NCBI GenBank assembly: GCA_023701165.1
Contig: JAMPXL010000041.1
Location: forward strand, 1 to 7,365
Direction of reading: 5' to 3'
Length of the DNA: 7,365 bases
Source: Geothrix sp.
GTDB taxonomy: Bacteria; Acidobacteriota; Holophagae; Holophagales; Holophagaceae
Shown: in pieces, positions 1 to 6,054 of the stretch
How positions within the stretch are numbered: position 1 is the first letter of the stretch
How the letters are laid out: the number at the start of each line of letters is the position of its first letter
Notes under the pieces: model-generated
The model's input: the letters and a program-made list of their open reading frames with translations, nothing else
What the model was told of the DNA's origin: nothing
Databases searched by the model: none
Translations under genes and position numbers: made by a program

Positions 1-6
1 CGCGCG

Positions 7-1749
7 ATGAATCCCCTCGTCCAGATCCTGGGCTGGGCCCTCGTCCATGCGCTTTGGCAGGGCTGCCTGCTGGTGGCGCTGGCGGCCCTGGGCGGAGGCT
101 TCCTGCCGGGCCCATCGCGCCACCGGATGAACGGGCTGATCCTTTCTCTTTGCCTGCTGCTGCCCGCCATGACCGCATGGCGGTTCCATGGATCCGTGCC
201 CCGGCCGGGCCCGGCCGGCGTGGCAGTTTCGCGCCTGGAGGCCCCTCCCGCTCCCGCCCTCCCCGGCCAGTCTGCGCCCAGGCCCCTGCTGGCGCGCCTG
301 GAAGCCTCGCTGCAGCCCCGCCTGCCGATCCTGGTGGCCCTCTGGGCCCTGGGGGCCGGCTTCATGGCCCTGCGCCTGGGCGGGGGGTATGCCCTCAGCC
401 TGCGCTGGAAACGGCAGGCGGTGGCGGCGCCCGGCGAATGGCAAAGCCGGCTGGAGGCACTGGCCCGGCAGATGGACCTCCGGCGGCCGGTGCGCCTGCT
501 CCTGGTGAAGCTCGGAGACACCCCCATGGTCCTGGGGCTGTGGAGACCCGTGATTCTGCTTCCGGCGGCCCTGCTCACCAGCCTGCCCCCCGCCTACCTG
601 GAGGCGCTCCTGGCCCATGAACTGGCCCACGTGCGCCGCCGGGACTACCTGGCGAATCTGCTCCAGGGCCTGGCCGAGGTCCTGCTCTTCTTCCATCCCG
701 CCGTCTGGTGGCTTTCGGCCAGGATCCGGGCCGAACGCGAGGAACTCTCCGACCAGCTGGCGGCCCAGTGCCTGGGCGACCCGCGGCGCCTGGCCCTGGC
801 CCTCAACGCGCTGGACGATGTCCAGCCTGCCTTCCCCCGTCCGTTTTTCCCGGCCCTTGCGGCCCGAGGAGGCCATTTGCTGTCCCGCATCGAACATCTG
901 CTTTACCCCCGGCCCGCGTCGAGGTCCCCCTGGGGGCTGCTCACCCTCCTGCTGATCCCCTGCGCGGTGCTCGCCCTGCGGGCCGCGGCCCCGGAGCCGC
1001 CCCCCATCGGCGCCCCGGCCGAGGTGGTGGCGAAGCTGGACGCCCTGGCGGTCAGGGAGGGGCTGGATCCCCAGCTGCTCCGCAGCATGGCCTGGGTGGA
1101 GAGCGGCTTCAACGCCAAGGCGAAGAGCCCGAAGGGCGCCACGGGCCTGCTCCAGGTCATGCCCGGGACGGCCCGGGCCCATGGGGCGACGGATCTGGAC
1201 GATCCCGACCAGGTCATGGCCGCCGGGGCGAAGTATCTGCGCGTGCTCCTGGACCGCTACCAGGGCGATGTCCCCAAGGCCGTGGCCGCCTACAACTGCG
1301 GCGAGAAGGCCCTGGACGAAGGGCGCATCACGGAGGAGGCCACCCGCTACCGGGCCCTGGTGCTGGAGGTGCTGGCCGCCAAGGCCGTCCAGCCGGAAGC
1401 GCCTCTGGAGGAGGGGGAGATCCAGGGCGTCTTCAGGATGGGGGGTGGGCAGATGACCCTTCAGATGCGGGGCAAGGTGCAAGGCAACCTGACTGTGACC
1501 ATCCTTCCCGAGGACAAGGCCAGCGATGCGGGGAAAGTCCAGATCGGTTCGATGCGGCCGGATGGGACCCATGCGGTGAGCGGGTGGATGGAGACCCGGC
1601 CCAGGATCGTGATGAAGGCCCCGAAACCGGGTACTGTGCTGCTGATCCAAGGCGAGGATCCCGGCACGGGCTGGAAGGGCGAAACGCGGGTGCTGCTGGA
1701 CGCCCCCTGGAAGACCTTCGCCTTCCGGATGGAGAAGCCGAGGCCCTGA
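7..1749 (+). CDS. BlaR1-like M56 membrane metallopeptidase fused to a periplasmic lytic transglycosylase (SLT) domain
   Basis: The 580-aa protein has hydrophobic segments at about residues 5-33, 42-57 and 108-130, then the zinc motif HELAH (H204, E205, H208). A downstream EREELSD stretch follows, in which E245 is the likely third zinc ligand. Another hydrophobic stretch (about 222-236) comes next, and a last membrane segment at about 309-327. This is the M56/BlaR1 membrane layout, in which a cytosol-facing protease is gated by an extracytoplasmic C-terminal domain. In place of the BlaR1 penicillin-binding sensor, residues about 343-450 form a family-1 SLT fold: catalytic E365 in VESGFN, GLLQVMPGTA at 380-389, and AYNCGE with Y429. 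Residues about 470-580 look beta-rich and I do not recognise them. Seen: both motif sets in one uninterrupted frame. Inferred: a signalling protease that senses peptidoglycan, or an envelope enzyme. The start is the first ATG; its ribosome binding site lies outside the window. A blaI/mecI-type repressor gene would be expected just upstream but cannot be seen. Confidence 0.88.
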   Translation: MNPLVQILGWALVHALWQGCLLVALAALGGGFLPGPSRHRMNGLILSLCLLLPAMTAWRFHGSVPRPGPAGVAVSRLEAPPAPALPGQSAPRPLLARLEASLQPRLPILVALWALGAGFMALRLGGGYALSLRWKRQAVAAPGEWQSRLEALARQMDLRRPVRLLLVKLGDTPMVLGLWRPVILLPAALLTSLPPAYLEALLAHELAHVRRRDYLANLLQGLAEVLLFFHPAVWWLSARIRAEREELSDQLAAQCLGDPRRLALALNALDDVQPAFPRPFFPALAARGGHLLSRIEHLLYPRPASRSPWGLLTLLLIPCAVLALRAAAPEPPPIGAPAEVVAKLDALAVREGLDPQLLRSMAWVESGFNAKAKSPKGATGLLQVMPGTARAHGATDLDDPDQVMAAGAKYLRVLLDRYQGDVPKAVAAYNCGEKALDEGRITEEATRYRALVLEVLAAKAVQPEAPLEEGEIQGVFRMGGGQMTLQMRGKVQGNLTVTILPEDKASDAGKVQIGSMRPDGTHAVSGWMETRPRIVMKAPKPGTVLLIQGEDPGTGWKGETRVLLDAPWKTFAFRMEKPRP

Positions 1750-1757
1750 ATCAGGGG

Positions 1758-1802
1758 CCGTACGCAGAAAGGCCCGGCAGCGCCGGGCCTCTCTGCGTAC
1801 GG
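1758..1802. terminator. Strong hairpin between convergent genes, probable bidirectional terminator
   Basis: A 21-nt left arm (1758-1778, beginning CCGTACGCAG) pairs with a 21-nt right arm (1782-1802) around a 3-nt loop (AGC), with one A:C mismatch. It starts 8 nt after the stop codon of the M56-SLT gene and ends 9 nt before the stop codon of the small minus-strand gene, so it can serve both strands. No T-run follows on either strand. Termination efficiency is therefore uncertain; it may act as a 3'-end stabiliser or convergent transcription barrier instead. Confidence 0.75.
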
Positions 1803-1811
1803 AGAATCGGA

Positions 1812-2012
1812 TCAGGCGGCGTGGACGCGCCGGCTGCGGTGCATGACCTCGGCTTCGAGCTCGGCTTCCAGGGCCTGGACCTGGCGGAGGACGGCGAGAC
1901 CGCGCGGGGAGGCGCTCATCTGGCGCTCCAGCTGGTTGAAGACCTCATGGAGCCGCTCGGCGGTGGTCCAGAAGGCCGGGTTGTGCTGTCGAACGCTGGT
2001 GTCCATGTGCAT
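1812..2012 (-). CDS. Small helical protein of unknown function (66 aa)
   Basis: I do not recognise this family. The reading frame stays open up to a TTG at 2063, but that codon has no ribosome binding site. The ATG at 2012 has GGAG five bases upstream, so I start there; a second ATG at 2006 has worse spacing. The predicted protein begins MHMDTSVRQHNPAFW, has no signal peptide or membrane segment, and is rich in Glu, Gln, Leu and Arg. Two probable amphipathic helices, about residues 14-30 and 38-60 (the latter with LRQVQALEAELEAEV), suggest a short coiled coil or helical hairpin, perhaps a small adaptor or regulator. It lies downstream of ruvC on the same strand but behind 166 nt with several dyads, so it is probably transcribed from its own regulated promoter. 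It ends just before a shared hairpin. Because it is short, coding status is likely but not certain. Confidence 0.6.
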   Translation of the reverse strand: MHMDTSVRQHNPAFWTTAERLHEVFNQLERQMSASPRGLAVLRQVQALEAELEAEVMHRSRRVHAA

Positions 2013-2067
2013 GGCAGCTCCGGATGTTTCCTGGACATCATCATCGTCTTTGCCGATGACCAATGCT

Positions 2068-2083
2068 AGTGATAGACATCACA
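2068..2083 (-). promoter_or_regulatory. CRP/FNR-family-like operator upstream of the small orphan gene
   Basis: Read on the minus strand, this is TGTGA-N6-TCACT, one base from the classic CRP consensus TGTGA-N6-TCACA. Its core is a perfect GTGAT-N4-ATCAC dyad at 2069-2082. It lies about 56 nt upstream of the chosen start codon of the small gene. The match is seen in the sequence. The identity of a binding protein is inference, since many CRP/FNR-superfamily members bind similar sites. I found no convincing -35/-10 pair to fix its position relative to a transcription start. Confidence 0.4.
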
Positions 2084-2088
2084 AGAAA

Positions 2089-2130
2089 TGTCACGAGTTA
2101 CGCGTGATTTTGTCATGGAGTGCGTGACAA
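2089..2130. promoter_or_regulatory. Two tandem dyads (TCACG-N7-CGTGA and TTGTCA-N9-TGACAA), candidate operators
   Basis: The first dyad is TCACG-N7-CGTGA at 2091-2107 (preceded by TG at 2089). The second is TTGTCA-N9-TGACAA at 2110-2130, perfect over its 6-bp arms. Their centres are 21 bp apart, about two helical turns, which would put two dimers on the same DNA face. Both arms share a TGTCA half-site. Together with the neighbouring CRP-like dyad they fill much of the non-coding stretch between ruvC and the small gene. A regulatory role is inferred from position and symmetry. Confidence 0.4.
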
Positions 2131-2141
2131 TCCGGCAAGGC

Positions 2142-2163
2142 CCCGAAAAACATGACATTCGGG
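2142..2163 (-). terminator. Weak stem-loop downstream of ruvC
   Basis: CCCGAA at 2142-2147 pairs with TTCGGG at 2158-2163 around a 10-nt loop, 16 nt past the ruvC stop codon. A second short dyad, AGGCCC-N6-GGGCCT (2181-2198), overlaps the last ruvC codons. Neither is followed by a T-run on the minus strand. They could mark the 3' end of the ruvC transcript, but the stems are short and this is a tentative call. Confidence 0.25.
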
Positions 2164-2178
2164 TCGTGATCGATGGAA

Positions 2179-2694
2179 TCAGGCCCGTCCCGGGGCCTTT
2201 GACAGCCCCCGGCTGGCCAGGAGGTGGCCGATGGCCACGGCGGCGGCATCGGCCGCATCCGAGGGCAGTTCCTCTTTCAGGTTCAGCAGGGTCATCACCA
2301 TCTTCCCCACCTGGTGCTTGTCGGCCCAGCCGTAGCCGCTGACGGCCTTCTTCACCTGCATGGGGTTGTAGTCGCCCACGGGCAGCCCATGGAGGGCCGC
2401 CGTGAGCAGGATGCCCCCGCGGATCTGCCCCAGCTTCAGGGCCGTGGCGGCGTTCTTCTCCACGAAAGGCGATTCCACGGCCATGAAGCCGGGCTGGTGG
2501 GCGGCGATGGCCTCGGCCAGGCGCTCATGGATGCGCAGGGCCCGCTGGTCGAAGTCGGCCCCGCGGGGGTTGCGGATGACCCCGGCCTCCACCAGGGACA
2601 TCCGGGAACCGAAGCGCTCCACCACGGCCCAGCCGCAGGCCAGGGAGCCCGGGTCCACGCCCAGGCAGCGCACGGGCGAGGGCGCGACGATCAT
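2179..2694 (-). CDS. ruvC: Crossover junction endodeoxyribonuclease RuvC
   Basis: RuvC resolves Holliday junctions by paired nicks, normally acting with the RuvAB branch-migration motor in homologous recombination and fork repair. The 171-aa product is close to the usual length of about 173. The four acidic catalytic residues are visible: D14 in GVDPG, E74 in AVESPF, and D146 and D149 in PSDAADAAAVAIGH, with the family's three-residue spacing between the last two. The conserved NPMQVKKAVSGYGWADKHQV stretch at 110-129 is also typical. The frame is open much further upstream, but I start at the ATG at 2694. It overlaps the rnr stop codon as ATGA and puts the first motif at the expected distance from the N-terminus. 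The overlap implies translational coupling to rnr. ruvA and ruvB, often adjacent in other bacteria, are absent here. Confidence 0.95.
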   Translation of the reverse strand: MIVAPSPVRCLGVDPGSLACGWAVVERFGSRMSLVEAGVIRNPRGADFDQRALRIHERLAEAIAAHQPGFMAVESPFVEKNAATALKLGQIRGGILLTAALHGLPVGDYNPMQVKKAVSGYGWADKHQVGKMVMTLLNLKEELPSDAADAAAVAIGHLLASRGLSKAPGRA

Positions 2695-4976
2695 CGGCCC
2701 TTCCGCTTGCCGGTGCCCCGGACGCTGCCTTTCGGAGGCTTCGGGCTGGCCTCGCGGGACTTTCCGCTCGCTTCCCGGGCCTTTTTCGGGGGACGTCCCT
2801 TTGGTGCCGAGTCGCGGCGTCCCCGCTGCTCCTGGGCCTGGGACCGTCCCCGCCGCGGCTTCTCCAGGTCCCCCTCCCGCAGCGTGGCGGGCGCTGCGAG
2901 GGTCGGCACGAACTGGAAGGCCTTCCCCTGCGCATCCTGGGCCTTCGCCTCCGTGAGCCAGCCGCTGACGCGGCGCAGGTCCTCGTCCGCGGCGGTGATC
3001 TCCACCTCCACCGCGTCGCCGATGGTGAGCACCACGGTGCCGCGGAGGCCGGTGGCCTTGGTGCGGTGCTCGTCGATCCAGAAGTTCCCGCCCAGGGCCG
3101 CCAGGGGCACGCCCACCTCCACGAAGGGGGTGTCGAGGGTGATGAACACCACCCGGGCGGAAAAGCCCTGGATGCGGCCCCTGAAGCGCTGGCCGATGCG
3201 GGATTTCATCAGGAGGCAGGCCTTCCACTTGTCGTTCTCGCGCTCGGCTTCTGTGGCCTTCTGCTCGGCATCGCTGGCGCCCTTGGCCAGCACGGCCAGG
3301 TGGCTCTGGAGGGCCTCGGGCAGGCGCTCGCCGCGGAGCACCTTCCGCAGGTAGCGGTGGACGATGAGATCCGGATAGCGGCGGATGGGGCTGGTGAAGT
3401 GCAGGTAGTCCTGGAGGGCCAGGCCGGAGTGGCCGATGTTCTCGACGCTGTACTCGGCCCGCTTCAGGCTGCGCAGCAGCAGGGTGTTGATCATGGCTTC
3501 CAGGGGGCCGCCGCGGATCTTGTCGAGCATGGCGTTCAGGTGCTCGGGAGTGGGCACCTCCCTGGGCTTGAGCAGCCCGAAGGTGCGGGCCACCTCCGCA
3601 AAGATCTCCAGCTTCAGGGGATCGGGCTCGTCGTGGATGCGGTAGATGGTGGGGAGCTTCTTCCGCGTGAAGAACTGCGCCACGGTTTCGTTGGCCAGCA
3701 GCATGAACGCCTCGATCATTCGGTGGGCGTCATGGCGCGGGTAGCGCCGGGCGTCCACGGGGCGCCCTTCGGCATCGAAGATGAACTCGGCCTCTTCGGT
3801 GTCCAGGTTCATGGCGCCCCGGCCCAGGCGGGCCTCCGTGAGCCGCCTGGACAGGACCAGGGATTCGTCCAGCAGGGCGCAGAGATCCTCGCCCAGCTCG
3901 GCGCGCTTCCGCGCCGACAGGTCGATGCAGGCCTCCTTCACCTCGTCGTAGGTAAGGCGCTTGGCGCTGCGGATGACGCTTTCGGAAAGGCGCGTCTCCA
4001 CCACCTCGAGATCGGGCGAGATCGTCATCCAGGCCGTCATGGTGAGCCGGTCCACGCCTTCCCGGAGGCTGCACAGGTCCCCGCTGAGGCGGTCCGGGAT
4101 CATGGGGATGGCCTCGTCCGGGAAGTAGATGGAGGTGCCCCGCAGGCGGGCCTCCTCGTCCAGGGGACCGCCCTCGGTGACGTAGTGGCTCACGTCTGCG
4201 ATGTGGACGCCCAGAAGCCAGCCGCCGCCCTCAGATTTGGGCAGCACCTCCAGGCTGATGGCGTCGTCGAAGTCCTTGGCCGTGGGGGGATCCACGGTGC
4301 AGGTGAGGACTTCGCGCACATCCTCTCTTCCCTCGATCCACTCGGCGGGGATGGCCGTGGGGAAGGGGGCCAGCTCCCGCATGACGGCGTCCGGGAAAAC
4401 CGTACGCAGGTTGAAGAGGGCCGCCGTGAGCTTGTTCTCGATCTTCAGGTCGGTCCTCTTGCCCAGCCGCGCCACCACGGTGCCGCGCAGCTGCTTCGCC
4501 CCGGGATCGGGATCCAGCTTCACGCTGACCAGCTCGCCGTCTTCGGCGAGGTCCGTGGGGGGGACCGAGATGATCTGGGGCAGGCGGGGCTCGAGGGGCA
4601 CCACGCGCCAGCCCCAGGGCTGCTTCTGCAGGGTGCCGGGCAGGGGGACGTCACCCCGGCCCTTGACCTCCAGCACCCGGGCCTTGAGGCGGCCATCCCA
4701 GCCCTCGCCATTCACTTCGGCCACCACGCGGTCGCCGTGGATGGCCCCATGGGCATCCTGCCAATCCACCAGCAGGTCCATGCCGGGCCCCTTGCGGGCG
4801 CCGGCCAGCCTCAGGAAGCCGCCGGCACCCTCCGGGTGGCCCAGGAACGTGGCCTCGAAGCTCTCATACAGACGAAGCCCCGGGGCCTGGGGCCTCGGGG
4901 CTCGAGAAGCGTCCCGCCGATCGGGCGTGCGGGCCGGGGGACGGACGGGAATGCGGGGAGCGGCGCGGCGGGGCAT
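2691..4976 (-). CDS. rnr: Ribonuclease R (RNB-family 3'-5' exoribonuclease)
   Basis: RNase R degrades RNA processively from the 3' end, including structured RNA, in mRNA decay and rRNA quality control. The 761-aa protein has cold-shock/OB-type sequence at about 36-200. An RNB catalytic domain follows, whose metal-binding acids lie in DPPTAKDFDDA (D229, D235, D237, D238) and whose later signature is TSPIRRYPDL at 528-537. An S1 RNA-binding domain starts near 595. A lysine/arginine-rich tail (about 705-761) matches the basic tails seen in RNase R rather than RNase II. The N-terminus is only about 35 residues of Arg/Pro-rich sequence, so the helix-turn-helix found in the enterobacterial enzyme is not evident. 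The ATG at 4976 follows GAGGGC at very short spacing, so the start is somewhat uncertain. It lies 30 nt after the upstream gene and overlaps ruvC by 4 nt, forming one operon. Confidence 0.93.
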   Translation of the reverse strand: MPRRAAPRIPVRPPARTPDRRDASRAPRPQAPGLRLYESFEATFLGHPEGAGGFLRLAGARKGPGMDLLVDWQDAHGAIHGDRVVAEVNGEGWDGRLKARVLEVKGRGDVPLPGTLQKQPWGWRVVPLEPRLPQIISVPPTDLAEDGELVSVKLDPDPGAKQLRGTVVARLGKRTDLKIENKLTAALFNLRTVFPDAVMRELAPFPTAIPAEWIEGREDVREVLTCTVDPPTAKDFDDAISLEVLPKSEGGGWLLGVHIADVSHYVTEGGPLDEEARLRGTSIYFPDEAIPMIPDRLSGDLCSLREGVDRLTMTAWMTISPDLEVVETRLSESVIRSAKRLTYDEVKEACIDLSARKRAELGEDLCALLDESLVLSRRLTEARLGRGAMNLDTEEAEFIFDAEGRPVDARRYPRHDAHRMIEAFMLLANETVAQFFTRKKLPTIYRIHDEPDPLKLEIFAEVARTFGLLKPREVPTPEHLNAMLDKIRGGPLEAMINTLLLRSLKRAEYSVENIGHSGLALQDYLHFTSPIRRYPDLIVHRYLRKVLRGERLPEALQSHLAVLAKGASDAEQKATEAERENDKWKACLLMKSRIGQRFRGRIQGFSARVVFITLDTPFVEVGVPLAALGGNFWIDEHRTKATGLRGTVVLTIGDAVEVEITAADEDLRRVSGWLTEAKAQDAQGKAFQFVPTLAAPATLREGDLEKPRRGRSQAQEQRGRRDSAPKGRPPKKAREASGKSREASPKPPKGSVRGTGKRKGR

Positions 4977-5000
4977 GCCCTCAGGGTACAGCCTTCCGCG

Positions 5001-5017
5001 AGAAGGTTAGCCCTTCT
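5001..5017 (-). other. Small stem-loop at the secreted-protein gene/rnr junction
   Basis: AGAAGG (5001-5006) pairs with CCTTCT (5012-5017) around a 5-nt loop that contains the TAA stop codon of the upstream gene. It lies 24 nt before the rnr start codon in the same transcript. It could modulate coupling or serve as a processing site between the two cistrons. The stem is only 6 bp and has no T-run, so it is not a convincing terminator. Confidence 0.25.
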
Positions 5018-5882
5018 TGGGCTTGGCCTTGCCCTTGGCAGGGGCGGTGGCCCGGCCGAAGAGGACGTCCAGCTGCTGCTGGACCTTCTTGCTCGCGGGA
5101 TCCAGGATCGCGAGACGGTAGAGGAAGCGCGCCTTGCCCGCCTTGTCCCCCTGCGCCTCGAGATAGGCGGGGCTGGACACGACCGCTTCGACCCACTTGG
5201 TCCGCTCGCCCTTGCCAGCCTTGTAGTCGGCCACCTGGTCGGCCTCACCCTTGAGCTTGTCTTCCATGACCTTCACCAGCGGGTCGAAGGCTTCGGATTC
5301 GCGCTTGGTGACGTCCAGGTAGGTCTGGAAGAACTTCACCCACTTGGCGCAGTCCGTCACTTCCTTCTCCACGCCAAGGGCCAGGTCCAGCTCCTGGCGC
5401 TCGCCCGGATCCAGGACGCTCTTGCCCTTCAGTTCCTTGATGCGGGCGTCGTTCTCCTCGAGCACCTGCTGGGCCCGGGCCCCGGCCTGGGTGTAGTAGG
5501 TGACCGTCTGGGCGAAGGGCTCCTTGATGCCGTTGTAGCTTTCGAGGCTCAGGGCCTTGGCGGCCTGGGCGTACTCCAGGGCCTTCTCCCAGGCTCCGGC
5601 GGCATCGGCGGTTTCCACCGCCATGCGATAGGCCTGGCCAAGGTCCATGTAGACCGCGCAGCTCTGGACCAGGGTCTGGTTGTTGGTCTTGTCAAAGGCC
5701 GGCTTCACGGGAGGAAGCAGGGCCTCGGCCCGCTTCATGGCCTCGGTATACAGGAGGTCCGCCATCAGCTTGTCCACGGCCGGCCGCTCGGCCTTCACCC
5801 GGTCTCCCAGGGAAGCGGCTGGGGCCTGGGCGATCAGGGCCGCGGGAACAAGAAGAGCTGGAAGGAGGGCGAGTGTGCGCAT
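5007..5882 (-). CDS. Secreted alpha-helical (TPR-like) protein of unknown function
   Basis: The 291-aa product begins with a clear signal peptide: a basic start MRT, a hydrophobic core of Leu/Ala/Pro at 4-18, and a likely cleavage after A20 in LIAQA-PAAS. The mature part looks almost wholly helical. Residues about 64-112 (GQAYRMAVETADAAGAWEKA) resemble one or two tetratricopeptide units. Residues 130-220 are charged and coiled-coil prone, and 245-275 (ARFLYRLAILDPASKKVQQQL) again look TPR-like. The tail from 279 is Lys/Pro/Ala-rich. No catalytic motif is visible. The ATG at 5882 has only a weak upstream AAG, but it gives a good signal peptide and the frame upstream lacks protein-like character. 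It is the first gene of a likely operon with rnr and ruvC, 30 nt before rnr. A periplasmic scaffold or protein-protein interaction role is plausible but unproven. Confidence 0.82.
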   Translation of the reverse strand: MRTLALLPALLVPAALIAQAPAASLGDRVKAERPAVDKLMADLLYTEAMKRAEALLPPVKPAFDKTNNQTLVQSCAVYMDLGQAYRMAVETADAAGAWEKALEYAQAAKALSLESYNGIKEPFAQTVTYYTQAGARAQQVLEENDARIKELKGKSVLDPGERQELDLALGVEKEVTDCAKWVKFFQTYLDVTKRESEAFDPLVKVMEDKLKGEADQVADYKAGKGERTKWVEAVVSSPAYLEAQGDKAGKARFLYRLAILDPASKKVQQQLDVLFGRATAPAKGKAKPKKG

Positions 5883-6054
5883 CAGCTTGACCCAAAAATG
5901 AAGGGGGTGGACCCCAGGGGGAAACACCCATTGTTCCTGGATCGGCGGGCCATGGCTAGCCCCAGACGGCAGATCGCAATTATCCCAGGGCTTTGAAACG
6001 GGCAGGGGCTGGCAGGAAGCGGCCTGATCCCCTGGGCCCAGGTAGCATGGAGTC
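5883..6054. other. Divergent intergenic region
   Basis: These 172 nt lie between the start codons of the secreted-protein gene (minus) and the glycosyltransferase gene (plus). They should hold promoters for both. Only the minus-strand extended -10 at 5979-5987 stands out. A short dyad GGGGT-N2-ACCCC at 5904-5915 falls in the presumed leader of the minus-strand operon. I see no convincing plus-strand promoter, riboswitch or small gene here. Confidence 0.5.
5979..5987 (-). promoter_or_regulatory. Candidate extended -10 promoter for the secreted-protein/rnr/ruvC operon
   Basis: The minus strand reads TGGGATAAT: GATAAT is one mismatch from TATAAT, and a TG sits one base upstream as in extended -10 promoters. 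No good -35 is found at 16-18 bp spacing, which extended -10 promoters tolerate. It would give a leader of roughly 90 nt before the ATG at 5882. In a GC-rich genome an AT-rich hexamer in a divergent intergenic region is suggestive only. Confidence 0.4.

Noticed and set aside
2013..2063. TTG start for the small orphan gene
   Set aside because: There is no ribosome binding site before it, and the added residues overlap the presumed leader; the ATG at 2012 has GGAG at good spacing.
708..2069. A 453-codon open frame on the plus strand overlapping the M56-SLT gene
   Set aside because: It is a Gly/Arg/Pro-rich shadow frame of the M56-SLT gene that runs through the hairpin and into the antisense of the small gene; no domain is recognisable.
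2695..3228. Longer ruvC with about 178 extra N-terminal residues
   Set aside because: The extension is out-of-frame translation of the rnr 3' end and is Arg/Gly/Pro-rich; the internal ATG at 2694 gives the normal RuvC length and an ATGA overlap.
5904..5915. GGGGT-N2-ACCCC dyad in the leader of the secreted-protein gene
   Set aside because: The arms are short, the 2-nt loop cannot form a hairpin, and such G/C runs are expected by chance in this composition.
3066..5996. A 976-codon open frame on the plus strand opposite rnr and the secreted-protein gene
   Set aside because: It lies antisense to two well-supported genes, reads as low-complexity Gly/His/Leu/Ala-rich sequence without domains, and is the expected mirror frame of GC-rich coding DNA.
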